DNA from: Phellopilus nigrolimitatus
Lineage: Eukaryota; Basidiomycota; Agaricomycetes; Hymenochaetales; Hymenochaetaceae
DNA: 64,000 nt
NCBI GenBank assembly: GCA_021029095.1
Contig: JAJOHG010000017.1
Span: 372,001-436,000, forward strand
Reading direction: 5' to 3'
Both the position numbers and the translations under genes were made by a program. This document shows positions 35,285 to 46,051 of the stretch, in pieces. Positions within the stretch are counted from its first letter, which is position 1. Each line of letters starts with the position of its first letter. Under the pieces are notes generated by a model. The model had not been told where the DNA came from. It searched no databases and worked only from the letters and a program-made list of their open reading frames with translations.

Positions 35285-38257
35285 ATGACCGCGCAAGAGG
35301 TGGACAGCGAGCGCACCCGTCTGCTACCCGGCCCTGAGGCGCGCCCGGCTTCGTATACGTCGCAGGACAGCCGCGAGGACGATAGTCGGGCTGGCACGCC
35401 CGAGCCCGCGCCTTTGAATGAAGTGTCGAGGTCGGACTTGGCGTGGATTTTGTTAGGGTTGTGGAGTGCTGTGTTCCTCGGGGCTTTAGACGGTGCGTGT
35501 TCCGCCTTCTTCCGCCAGCCGCGTCTAACATAGTCTCGACTTTGAACAGGGACTATCGTTGCTACTCTTCTTGCACCAATCGGCTCCTTCTTTGAAAAGT
35601 CAAACCAGGCCTCCTATATCGGCACTTCGTATTTGCTTTCCGTATGCTGCTTCACCCCACTCTATGGTCAGTTCAGACCGTATTTAAAATTGCATACAGA
35701 AAGGGGCATGAGTGGCTGACCTACCTTACTTGTCTAAAGGGCGCCTGTCTGATATCCTGGGCCGCAAAGGCGCTATGCTTTTGGGATTGTCCTTGTTCGG
35801 TGCGTCCCTTGTGGACAGTGTCACGTTGGGCTCACCAAACGCGTGCTTCGCAGGCTCTGGAACGATCCTTTGCGGATTGGCTCCTTCCATGGAGGCTTTG
35901 ATCGCAGCCCGGGCCCTTGCTGGCATGGGAGGAGGCGGGTAAGACTATTCGTTTTCTGTTATTTACATGTTTTGATTTCTGCCTTCTACATTCATTGTAT
36001 ACAGAGTCATGACTGGTAAGCACAACCATATCCGAAGCATGCAGTGATGCTTCCCATGCTTACTTGTTATACAGTCTCTAGCGTCGCCGTTACCGATTTG
36101 ATACCCTTGTACGTAACGTTCGCCAGAGAATGTGAAGCAGCTTAATTGACCTGGCGCCAGGAAAAAACGTGGTCTCTACCAGGGCTTCGCAAATATGTAT
36201 GGGATTTTGTCCCGTTCTTCTGTAATGCAAAGCTAACCTCACGCCTAGACTGTTCGGTCTAGGTGCACATCCTGTGCCTAAAAGTTTTCCACGTTTGCTC
36301 ATCGTTTCTCAGGAGCGGGACTCGGTGGCCCTTTAGGAGGATGGCTAAACGACACATTCGGCTGGTATGTCCGCGAGTCCTTGCAGAATTTGCGAAGACG
36401 AAGCTTATACGACTTTCAGGAGATCGGCTTTCCTCGTACAGGTGATCGCCGCCGGTGCTCCCGTCCTTGTGGATAGCAAAAGTCCTAATTTCTTTTTTCG
36501 TAATTGTAGATCCCCATACTAGCGCTCTCCACCATCTTGGTCATTACAAAGGTGAACATCGAGCTACCGCCGGAGGTGCGGAACCGTAGCACGTATGAGA
36601 AGTTGCGGCGCATCGACTTCATGGGTTCGATAACGCTCGTCGGGACCGTCGGGACGCTGCTGCTTGGCTTCAGCTTGAAGTCAACGGAGGAGCTACCCTG
36701 GGCGCACCCGCTCATTTGGGGCCTCTTTGTTGCCAGCGCGGTGTTCGGCGTGGCATTCGTATACGTGGAGACGCACATCGCGCCGTACCCTGTCATGCCT
36801 ATGCGCTTGATCACGCGCAGAACTCCGCTATTCGTTTCGTTAGGCAATTTGTGGGTCTCGTTTATCTTAACTATTAGAACAGTTGCTGAAATAATAATGA
36901 TGATTAAAGCTTCGGTAGTGTGGCCGCGTTTTCGGTGGTATGTGCAAAATTTTCTAAATATTAAAAACGTTTCATCTTAATTTATTCAATTTATTTTTAT
37001 CACATACAGCTATACAATGTTCCTCTGGTACGCGTTGTTTATAGGTGCACTAACGTGCTTTCTCTAACCGGGTCTATCTGCGACAGTACTTCTCGGCTGT
37101 TCGCTTGACCAGCTCTAAGAGCGCCGGTAAGCCTCGATACTTTGTCGTGCGTATTGATCATGTGCTGAGATGAGACTGTAGGCTTGCATTTGCTTCCACA
37201 TTCTGTAAGAACTTGAAAGCAGCCAATTGAAGTGCCGTGCGCTATAATGGAAATGATATGTTTTCAGGTAGCGATCTCAACCGGCAGCGTTTTTGCAGGA
37301 TGGTGAGCGCTTGCCGAGCACTTGTTATCCGAGCTCAGATAATCATAATGCATGTCACAGGGTAATGCGAAGAACAGGCAAGCTGTACTTCCTAACACTG
37401 GTGTCCGCGGCTGCAGCGACGACAGCGACGATCTCCATCTGCTTTTGGAACAGCGGGACAAGCCAGTGGCATCTTTGGCTCGACATCGTACCACAGGGCT
37501 TAGGCATGGCGAGCTTCATTACAACCACATTGATCGTGAGCAATTAATATCAGCCATGTGGGTGCGCAATATACTAATGAATTAATTTCTCTCCCTCTAA
37601 AGGCCATGATCGCTGGCGTCACGAAGGATGACTTGGCAGTTGCTACTGGAAGTAAGGAAAACTGCTGTACTCAAAGCGCTTGGGGAGTAAATTGCTTACT
37701 AAGTACAACAGTCACCTACTTGTTCCGAACAACGGGTCAAGTCATCGGCGTCTCTCTTGGCGGCGCGGTATTACAGGCTGTCCTCCTCAACGCCTTGCGC
37801 GAAAAAATTACTGGACCCGGCGGAGATGAGATCATCGAGGCCATCCGGTAAGTGATTTTTCTTCAGTGCTGTGCCTTCTTGTACGGATCCACCGATCGAT
37901 ACTTACTTTTACCTTCCTATTTTTGGCTAGGCATTCTACCACCATCATTCCTACTCTTGAACCCTCGCTGCAGAAGGCGGCAGTGGACTCGTATGCGCGC
38001 GCATTGCGCGTCGTATTCATTTGCCAAGCTGCATGCAACTTCATATGTTTCTTGTGTTCCCTGCCGATCCAGGAGAACCCGCTACCGTGCGTCCCTTCTC
38101 TTCAATTAATTCACACCTTCTATTTTCACTTTACTTATCCTCGGCCCTCTGTTATCTATGTAGAGGATCGCGTGAAGAGCAAGAGGCGCAGTATCGCAGG
38201 ATGCACGAAGAGCAAAACGGCAATGTCTCTGCCACTAACAGCGACACCGATGCCTGA
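35285..38257 (+). CDS. MFS transporter, DHA2 / vacuolar basic amino acid (Fnx1/Vba) type
   Basis: Nineteen exons: 35285-35492, 35550-35666, 35740-35938, 36005-36015, 36075-36108, 36161-36213, 36313-36364, 36420-36441, 36510-36850, 36909-36936, 37010-37027, 37087-37126, 37182-37204, 37268-37302, 37361-37535, 37603-37651, 37712-37847, 37931-38086, 38164-38257; about 596 residues. All phases close, though the end of exon 6 (near 36213) is uncertain. The protein shows the major facilitator pattern: first membrane segment AWILLGLWSAVFLGALDG, motif A GRLSDILGRKGA, the glycine-rich GLGGPLGGWLND, and about 14 segments as in the DHA2 (drug:H+ antiporter) group. The N-terminal tail has ERTRLL, an acidic dileucine signal of the kind that sends proteins to the vacuole. 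Relatives move basic amino acids into the vacuole or export drugs; the true substrate is not evident. No frame break. Confidence 0.88.
36005..36015 (+). other. 11-base microexon of the MFS gene
   Basis: AGTCATGACTG, flanked by ATACAG and GTAAGC, gives the residues V-M-T between GGG and VSSVAV. It is needed to keep frame. Confidence 0.8.
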
Positions 38258-38819
38258 TCCCTTTCAATGCCCGCATCTTGAACAACGTGCTCCAAGTGCC
38301 CAATGTCCAGCAGGAAACAACTTGCACGACTCTTTCATGATTATCTTCTTCACGAGCGAATTTTTTATATTTGACGTTATAGATTGCCTTTCACACTCTC
38401 AGGCAGTGGGTAGTCTGCCATTTTCTGCGCGCAATTTTACTTGCGCCGTAATTCGCTCTTTTCTCATTCTTTCTATTCTTTCGACTGCCCACTGCACCTT
38501 CTTCAATGCAATGCCCCTAAATTATACGCAAGGTCAAAGGACTCGCGGGACGTGTACTCTTAGCGCTAAAGTATGATTAAGAGGGAAGACTTCTTTTTTT
38601 CCCCCCTCAATGCATAACTAGGTTTTGGTCGCAGATTCGCAATGTATTCATAGCGCTGTGTTGGTTTCTTGCTGTTGTTTTCTTAGAGAAGAACTTGTTT
38701 CATCATATTTGCGGGTGACAGCACGTTAAGACGAGATATAAGTGTTCCAAATCCTGGAAAGTATGCTATTATAACGATGTTCGAATACTAAGGCACACCT
38801 CGAGGACCAAAACAATTTG
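38258..38819. other. Convergent 3' region
   Basis: The stretch lies between the 3' end of the MFS gene and the 3' end of the 94-residue gene on the opposite strand. It is pyrimidine-rich at 38580-38610 and otherwise unremarkable. No exon is seen. Confidence 0.45.
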
Positions 38820-39104
38820 CTAGGTTCCGCCCGATGGTGGTTTCTCCTCTATCCACCTTCGCGGCTTCTTCTCGACGACGACTCGTCTCGCGGGCGCACC
38901 AAACCACCCGCCTGTCTCTCCGTCCGCGTTCGAATGGCCGGATCCGTCGTCCGCGTAGTGCCTGCGCGACTTGTGCGCGGGGCACGGCAAAAAGCTCGAA
39001 GCAGCGACGGTGATGATGGAGGCGAAGAATGTTGCAGTGAAGAGCGAGGATATGAACGAGCGGCGCTGCGTAGTGGTCAAACGGAGGGATGTAGGTCTGA
39101 CCAT
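38820..39104 (-). CDS. Small single-span membrane protein, unknown
   Basis: One uninterrupted frame of 94 codons. The N-terminus (MVRPTSLRLTTTQRRSF) is basic with hydroxylated residues and no acidic ones, which resembles a mitochondrial signal. One membrane segment follows at about residues 18-40 (SSLFTATFFASIITVAASSF), then a CP motif (LPCPAHKSRR) and a basic tail with VVVEKKPRRWIEEKPP. This layout, and the WIEE tail, recall short conserved basidiomycete proteins I have seen, but no function is known to me. The composition and the intact frame on a GC-rich background support a real gene; it lies convergent to the MFS gene. An alternative is a chance frame in GC-rich DNA, which I think less likely. 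Confidence 0.65.
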   Translation of the reverse strand: MVRPTSLRLTTTQRRSFISSLFTATFFASIITVAASSFLPCPAHKSRRHYADDGSGHSNADGETGGWFGAPARRVVVEKKPRRWIEEKPPSGGT

Positions 39105-39200
39105 GAGCCTGTGTTCGTGAGCGGTCTTTGCTCAGCGTCCAGTCTGTAATGCGCGATATGCTCTCGAGTCACTCACCGATAGGACTAGCACGGTAAGGCT

Positions 39201-39297
39201 TCATCCGCCATCCGTATCCACGGATAGGCTTTCCCACGGATGAACACCATCCGCGGATGCGTTCCCACGGATCGACGGATACCACGGATTCATCCGT
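39201..39297. repeat. Cluster of ATCCG / CGGAT palindromic units
   Basis: About ten copies of ATCCG or its complement CGGAT fall within 97 bases, several joined as near-palindromes such as ATCCGCGGAT and CCCACGGAT. Spacing is irregular, so this is not a plain tandem array. It lies upstream of the 94-residue gene. It could be a decayed minisatellite, a small hairpin-forming mobile repeat, or a protein-binding array. Confidence 0.7.
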
Positions 39298-40139
39298 GCA
39301 AAGTATAGGGAGGCAAGTTCAAGCCTTGCACAATCGCTTGCACCCCTCAGCGTGGCTTAAACCGTTATTTTACATCAGTACAAATACCTATTTCCTGTAA
39401 ATTGAGATCTTTGTCTTTCTGAGGGAGAAAGAAGGCCTGGTTTCAATTTGTCTTTGCAATTTTTGTTCATTTCAAGTTGTAAGTCATGGCAGAACGAGCA
39501 AACTTGTTTCCTTTTTTCTTCTTCTAAGTTCTGTAGTGCATAATATAATCCATGTTATCTTTAGCTCTGCAGTCATTTGAGCAGTGTATGTCCAGCAGCT
39601 GAGGAAGCACGACATGCATAACCTAACGTGTGCACTTGAGCTCGCTAAACTCGCGAAGGTTCAGCATAGACGTGATCTAGCGTTACCACGATATCAGCAG
39701 AGCATATCTGCAGCAGCAACTGAGATCTGTATTGCAAAGGACTTGTTTTCGAGTTGCGGAGAATTTGCGGCGAGTTCGAATTCGGGGCGGTTCCTCTTCT
39801 GTTACATAAGCCCTGACACAATTATATTCGAGGTTTTTTTTTTTTGGCTAGAGCCGGGTTTGAAGTACAGAGTTACAAAGACTTTGTAAAATACGGCTGA
39901 CTCGCTAACAGGGTTTCTATCCTTTTTTTATTTACTACAACACATGCATATGTAAAATGATCGCAACGTGCCCCCAGCAGCGACTGAAACTGTCAGTAGA
40001 AACTGGGAAAGCAAAGCTGAATTAAATGGTACAAGAGAGACCGGTAACGAACGGAAAACGCGACAAGGAGATGTAGCAAATCGAAGTAGAGGAAACCGGA
40101 ACACAGCTCTGGCAGAGAAGGAAGCGCGGAACCGGAAAA
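39298..40139. other. Intergenic, no gene seen
   Basis: AT-leaning DNA between the repeat cluster and the stop of the bZIP gene. A 10-base T run occurs near 39836. The plus frame at 39584-39889 has no domain. The 3' untranslated region of the bZIP gene should lie at the right end. Confidence 0.4.
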
Positions 40140-42086
40140 TTAAGCAGGCGTAGGAAGGTCAGGTTGCAATGGGTGTGATATATCGCTCATCATTAGCTCG
40201 GGTTCACCGCGCTCACGTCTCCATCGGTTGCAGATATTCAAAACGGGTCGGTCAATGAGGAATCTATGAGAAATTTGTTTTTAGGCACTCCATGGTGAAA
40301 GAACGTTCAAATTTGAAGACTAAGACGTACCCGTAGCGTCTCAACCACGACTCTGCGATTTCCCAGTTGTTGTGTGCTAAGACATCATCACCGTGTAGTG
40401 TTAAAGAACTCGCGTAATCGTGCAGTGCATCCACTAAATCAAAGCGACCTGACGGAGAACGGTGTTCAAGCGTCAGAAGAGAATATCACTGAACGCCTAA
40501 GCACAAACCTCGAAGTAAGATCATTCTGTCCCTTAACTCAGGATGTGGGATGCCATCGATGACGCTTTCTGTGTAGAACATTGTCAGTTTCGGATCTACT
40601 ACGAATGCTTACTATTCACCATGCGGTACGGTCCTGTCATAAAACGTGTTAGTAACCTTGATGAACCTGGAACAGTTTGTATACCTCTGAACTAAAGTGG
40701 GACGCAATGATTGTGGGAGACAGTACGCATTATTCCGCTTGTAGTTGTCCAAATGGTAGCTGCGACGAGAAAACATTATAAAAAGTTCACTGTAGAGTTG
40801 CACGCACTGACTGTATAAGTTTCGTAGCTTCCTGTAACTTCGGATCATCAATGCCATCATCGCGATCAGAAATATCGCCACGTGAACTGGTAGAAGAGGG
40901 CGTTGGAGCTGGAGCAGTCGACGCAGAGGACATAGTAGGCGTAGACAAGAAAGATTGCGACCCAAGTGCCGACGAGACATTGATTGGAGGGTGGAATGCG
41001 GAAGGGAATTGCGCTCCTGCCGACATATTCGGGGGAGACGTCATGTAGCTCGGTCCGTCGGTCCCAGGACCTGTCATGTACATCGCGGATGCGGAACCTG
41101 TACCATCCTGTCCCTGCAATAACTCAGAAAATAGACCTGCCTCCTGCGAGGACCTACCCACAGGCGAATAATACGGTCCATTCGTGTTCGCCGCGCTCGC
41201 TGGACTGATAGGAACGAGCATGGGCGGAAATCGTCCATCCGTGTGGTCCTTACTCGAACCCGAACCATTGAGGTGTTCAGTCAAGTACTTTGGCACGCTT
41301 ACGCGCGGAGTCGTCCTCAGTCCAGCGAGCGTTTCTTTGTAACGCTAATGTTCATGCCGGAGCCACCCGTATTCGAGTTTGCAGGTCTGGGCCCCTTTTT
41401 TGCGCCGCTGGAAGCCTTCGAATGCAGTGTCGGTTTCGGCGCGATTTATGAAGTCGACGAACTCCTGCGGACGCTCAAAGCCGATTGAGGGAAGAATGCC
41501 ACCAATCCCGTCGCCTATGTAGTTTCCTAAGCTGCGAATTAAGTTGCGCAGGGTCTGGTTCTCCTGCATGAGATCTGCATGTTTACAAAAGTCCGACGTC
41601 ATGTCAGCCCTGCGGATAGATTTAAGAGCTACCTGCGCACCTCTGACGACATTTCGCAGCTCTGCGAAGGTTTCATCCTTGCTTCCCGAAAGTATCTCTA
41701 CTCGTGCTTCAAGATCACGAATCTTAAAGCAGAAACGATTAGTGGGGGTGATCAGGGACGTGCGAGGTGCTGACTCTTTGTTGCTTGCGTAGGCGAAATT
41801 CACGTTGTGCAATACGGTTTTGGTCACGCCTGGCCGCTGCAGAGCTGGACACAGATATGAGCGGCACGCCAAGAACGAAAAGACAAATTTACTTCGGGTT
41901 TTTCTTCCTCCCCGGTTTGCCTGGTGCTGTCGAAGAACCTTCATTGCCATCTGCACGCGACTCGAGATCGTTGTCCGAGTCCTGCAGCGCGACCTCAGCC
42001 GCACGAAAGCACGATGAGTATCAATTACTCACGTCTACGTAGTCATGAGACATACTCCGGGTGTCGCGTTCTCTTCCTTCGGCCAT
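40140..42086 (-). CDS. Yap1/Pap1-type bZIP transcription factor, internal stop
   Basis: Ten exons: 42086-42033, 41981-41893, 41844-41775, 41722-41641, 41574-40812, 40759-40685, 40633-40620, 40568-40509, 40448-40331, 40263-40140; about 482 codons. The basic region carries the Yap-type signature NRIAQREFRLRKQQR, then a leucine zipper (DLEARVEILSGSKDETF, ENQTLRNLIRSLGNYI). A Ser/Pro/Gly-rich middle follows and a conserved C-terminal part: LDNYKRNNAYCLPQSLRP, the 14-base exon RTVPH, PELRDRMILLRGRFDL, and VLAHNNWEIAESWLRRYG, resembling the DUF3425-type region that follows many fungal bZIPs. Yap factors control oxidative and metal stress. The frame of exon 5 has one TAG at 41345-41347. Around it, likely coding text appears in the two other frames (NSNTGGSGMNISVTKKRS, then TEDDSARKRAKV), as if three extra bases lie within about 100 bases; the net shift is zero. 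Either errors or damage. Confidence 0.87.
40620..40633 (-). other. 14-base microexon of the bZIP gene
   Basis: The exon reads GACCGTACCGCATG on the coding strand, between a GACAG acceptor and a GTGAAT donor. It gives R-T-V-P-H, the start of a conserved block. Confidence 0.75.
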
Positions 42087-44169
42087 GGCGGGTGTTATTT
42101 GGTTGGCGAAGTAGGCGGGGGCAACGCTGAAAGACAGATCCTTAAGCTGACTCTGCTAACCAATGCTGAGTAACCATAAATGACTAAGGCGCCCGCTCCT
42201 TTCGGTTCCTGCCGCATCGCAGTGTACGTTCTTCTGGTCCTCCGGGCTGCTCTACTGTACATCGATACAAAGGCTGAGAAATCTGAATAAAGCAACTAAC
42301 CTGGGCATAGGCTCAAGCTCATTGGTATGTCCGTATCCTCTACAATTTTTTCCCTTCAAATATTCACCTTATACCTTTGCTGGTAAAATTCGGGTCTATT
42401 CTTGTTCTCATGCATGGCCGGCTGCCGTGTCGGTGGACGACTGTAGAGTTTTGATTCGAATAGTTCCGAATCTGTCGGAGAATATTGCGGAGTTGCAGAC
42501 GAGTCAATTGTTCAAGACATTTCCTTAGTTCTCACGAAAAGTAACATTACAAATCATCTGTACCATCTGGATGTGCTTCTTTGATCTTCGCCGCTAACCT
42601 GTGCTTCGCGAAGGCAGGGACCGCAAAGCGCGTACTTAACCTTCTGTAAAGCTCGCGAAGTTCGACACGAAGGAGAGTGGATGAAAGTCACATTTGTTCT
42701 CTACATTATTCTCGATATCTCCATGCTTTGATATCTATCGATCTGATTCAACGATTCAAAGACGAGCCTGTGACTCAATTAGGAAGCCTAAAGGGTCAGC
42801 CTCGCGAAACTTTTCTTGTGCCTCGCGTTATGGTCGTTAACAAATAAAATATGAAGTTGGCTCCCTCGAGAAACCGCAGAACGTTTGGGCTCTGAAAGCG
42901 TCGATGCTTCGCTTAGAATACTCCGAATGATCAGTCAAATATGGAATCACACAGGTGAGCGCGAAGGCAAAGCCTTTTGAACTTCTATAGACAAGGGTAA
43001 TTAACCTTTAGGATATCCCATTATTTTAGCAAATCGCCTGCCACTCTCGCCGCCCCCATGAGCTCATTTAAGGCACAAGTCCCTCCTTTGCACGGTCCGA
43101 AAATGCCGCGCCGCAAACGCGCATTGAAAATGCAAATGGAGTTTCTAACCATAATCAGGCCAATCATTCTCTTTCTCTACCACCGTCGTCATGATCTCTA
43201 ATCTCGGTCGTAACAGATCATCAATCGGCTATGGGCCATTTTTGCACCATCCTCTCGGACAGCACACGGCTTAAGAACCTCGGCCATGCTATGCACTCTC
43301 GTCGAACTCACTCGTGTGCATTGCACTTTAGTTAGCGTTGGAAGACCTCGACTCCGACATTTCACAAGCTCATCGCACTAGGCATTCCGATGTAGCAGTG
43401 AATCTCAACGAAGACCTTTTAGGTATCCCGCTGATTCTCTCGTCGATACACAGGCCTCGCAAACCCGATACGCATCGATAACGTGGTGGCTCTACTCTTC
43501 ACCGTTTTTTCGCGATCCACAAAGAGCATCGTCCTGCCTATCTGCGCATCCGGTGGTGTGCTCCGCACCGGCACAACTAACTTGGGATTTAGGCATTGCC
43601 CAAACAAATGCAAAGCCGGTCCTCCCCTTCGAAGCTAGTTGTGTTCACGAGCTTCAGAGCTTCGAACCGGCTTCCGAGTGGGCCCAGTGAATCGTGAATC
43701 AGTGGGGCGGTCAGCCGCACCTCGGAAGTCGCGTGGCGGCTTATGGCTTGTGCCGGATGAAGATCTAATCTTCTGCACCTAATCCCATCTGTGTACAGGG
43801 GGAGACCTGATATTTCGTTCGATCTCAGTATACGCCTCTCAGCGGCTCTGGTGGGGGATCCCGGAAGTGTGCACAGAAGCACAAGCTGATTCTCATGTCT
43901 CGTGCTGCACAGCAGCCCTACTAACTGGCCCCAGGACTTGGACTGGTCGTCCCTTATCTATCTTCAAAATATGAAATCTAAATCTTGAATCCATCGAGAC
44001 GGACATTAATAGCAGGCGGAAGAATATCCGCTCGGAGCTCGAGGAAAATTGGATGCTTGGGCAGCATATATTTTGGAGAGGATCTCTCTTTTGCACAATC
44101 ACAAGCATCCCCCCTCCCACACCATATCCACGCCATACCCTCTCCACCCACCCGTTTCAACAGGAAAAC
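42087..44169. other. Intergenic, no gene seen
   Basis: About 2.1 kb between the diverging bZIP and DUF6593 genes, so both promoters lie here. Short open frames (42322-42528, 43419-43613, 43589-43882) have no domain. A pyrimidine-rich stretch at 44100-44165 lies just before the DUF6593 start and fits a core promoter or leader. Confidence 0.4.
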
Positions 44170-45053
44170 ATGTCTGGCGAGGACGTCGTTCTCCTCTGGC
44201 ACTTCCCTTCTCCCCAGGAAGGGCGCGATATGCGCACATTCAACATTTTCCTGGATCTCGGGACGACAATGCAAGCTGTTCATCTGTACAAGGCAAGTCA
44301 CCGGCGGCTCCATGCATTGCCCATGCTGTTGGCCATCTTGCCTTGCCTAACCAACCGGTACTAATTGTCGTCTACTCTGTTATAGTTTTTAACTATTCCT
44401 GGCGTGGCAGAGAGTGTAACAACCTTTGAGCGGTGGAACCTCACCGTACACAGATGGGAGATAGCCGGGGAAATACACTGGACGAATAATTTCAGCGGCC
44501 AGGTGCAGTTTGGGGTTCATATTGTGAGTCATTTCCACGTGTGAATTTCGGATATACGCTTGCTCACCGAGAATGTAGCTACAACTGCAGGAAATTCGAA
44601 AACGCAAGAAGCAGAGCAGCAAGTAAGTTTGAGTGTTTTATCTCCGTCTCTCCGCCTTCACGACCCTCGCCAATGTTCCCGCTCTCCCTTCCATCTCCGC
44701 CGGCAAAAACATATATAAAAGTCAGATTCTGACACAGAACACTCTTCAGGTCTCGGAGATTCGTGGCGAACGGCGCCGAATATAAATGGAAGATTGCAGA
44801 CGCCGGGAACGACCTCTTCGTGCGTGCTCTTTTGTCTTGCACAGCTTTTATCCTGTACGATGTACTAACTTTCTGCTTTTGCAATCCTCGGCGGATGTAA
44901 CGGCAGTGCGTCGATTCGCGCGGCAGGAAGGTTGCGACATGGACGCAGGAGACTCTGGAATTACGTGTCGTGTCCAGCGTTGAAGACATCCTGGACCGCC
45001 TCGTCGTCACTTGCCTCGTGAATATCTGGTTTAGAGCGCACGGCTACTGGTGA
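44170..45053 (+). CDS. DUF6593-family protein 1
   Basis: Five exons: 44170-44292, 44386-44523, 44579-44622, 44750-44819, 44907-45053; 173 residues, phases closing. The pattern follows the DUF6593 family: a beta-rich start, TIPGVAESVTTFERW (the P-G...TT step), an EIHW strand, a basic linker (EIRKRKKQ), RRFVANGAEYKWKI (the family's G-x-x-Y-x-W-K core), VDSRGRKVATW, and a C-terminal helix DRLVVTCLVNIWFR. The fold resembles a Tubby/LURAP-type scramblase barrel in general shape, but I know no proven function. Intron 1 (44293-44385) begins with GC in an AAG|GCAAGT context. A second member, intact as well, lies at 56113-56992 on the other strand. The start ATG is at the beginning of the only open frame with good context (AACATGTC). 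Confidence 0.8.
44293..44385 (+). other. GC-AG intron in DUF6593 gene 1
   Basis: The intron begins AAG|GCAAGT and ends TTATAG. The donor matches the strong GC-AG consensus, and the frame continues LYK|FLTIPGV. Confidence 0.7.
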
Positions 45054-45587
45054 TACCGACGTGAGGCGCCTTAGAGGGTAGGGGGAGAGCCAATTCGACA
45101 GGCACCTTCACAGTGACCGCACATCTGCTATTTTCCTTTACCTTGACGAGAAGTAGTTGTCCCCGACGCGTGCATCCGGAGCTTGCAGCCGTGCTTTTGT
45201 TTTTAGCCTAGCTCAGTAAAGGCTGAGCTGGCGTCTCATCTAAATCCTGTGTTCTAAGGCGATAACACGTCTTACGCATGTAATCCCACTTTCTTCTACG
45301 ATCTCGTGGTGTCCGGAGAGGGGTTTTGTCTCCCTATTCTTGTCCATTCTGTCTAGCTAATTATGTCTCTAATTTCCTTTCCTGTATTCCTGTTCTACCA
45401 CTTGTATCCCCTTTAAAATCTATCACAAAGAACAGCTGTTCTTTGTCCGCTCAAGCTGGAAGATGGCGTGAGCGTGCTTCGCGATCGTCGGAAGACTCAA
45501 GAGAACGCCGAGGCACGTGACAGAACGAGAATTTCTTACCGAGTGCGGCACTCGATCGCGTTCACCCACCTTCGAACCATAACCACC
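45054..45587. promoter_or_regulatory. Upstream region of RPB12
   Basis: Half a kilobase between the DUF6593 stop and the RPB12 start, both plus. It is T/C-rich at 45285-45420. It should contain the 3' end of the first gene and the promoter of the second. No specific site is recognised. Confidence 0.35.
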
Positions 45588-46051
45588 ATGAACAACTATC
45601 AACAAAATACAGGCCAGTCTTATGGGGGTCAGAATGGCTCAACACAATTTGCGCCAGCGAGAAGCGATGAAGTACCTATGTGCTGGTAAGTTCCTCCCAC
45701 TCCTAGTGCGAGAAACGACTCGAATTCACAGAAGACTTGCTCATTGACTTGACTTCACGCTTTTCACTCTCAATATATCTTCGACATCGAATGCATTGAA
45801 CATCTACGACAAATCGATGGTTCTTATTCGGGACGGGGGCGTATGGCGGCGCAAACGTAGACTGCAATGCGAAGAATGAGATAAAGTCCCGCGAACCGAT
45901 CCGGTGTCAGGAGTGCGGGCACAGAATCATGTACAAGATGCGGACGAATCGAAGTAAGTACTAGCCCAGCGACTCTTTCATTTCTTTATGAGAAACACGC
46001 ACGCCGAGCTAATGCTCCTCTTATGCAGTGGTGCAATTCGAAGCTCGATAG
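45588..46051 (+). CDS. RPB12: RNA polymerase I/II/III shared subunit Rpb12 (ABC10-alpha)
   Basis: Clear exons: 45588-45685, 45861-45953, 46029-46051. The last two encode [31 protein letters not shown] and MVQFEAR, the zinc ribbon and C-terminus of Rpb12, a small subunit of all three nuclear RNA polymerases. The first exon is a Gln/Asn/Ser-rich leader ending PMCW. The family expects a CxxC pair just before AKNEI. I can see the second Cys (DC) but not a clean exon carrying the first: a 14-base exon for Y-x-C-A is expected in 45686-45860 and is not found, and direct joining of the visible exons creates a stop (TG|AC). If one or two bases are missing at the junction, C-W-D-C would give the pair with right spacing. 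So the gene is real, but its centre is unresolved and may carry an indel. Confidence 0.8.
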
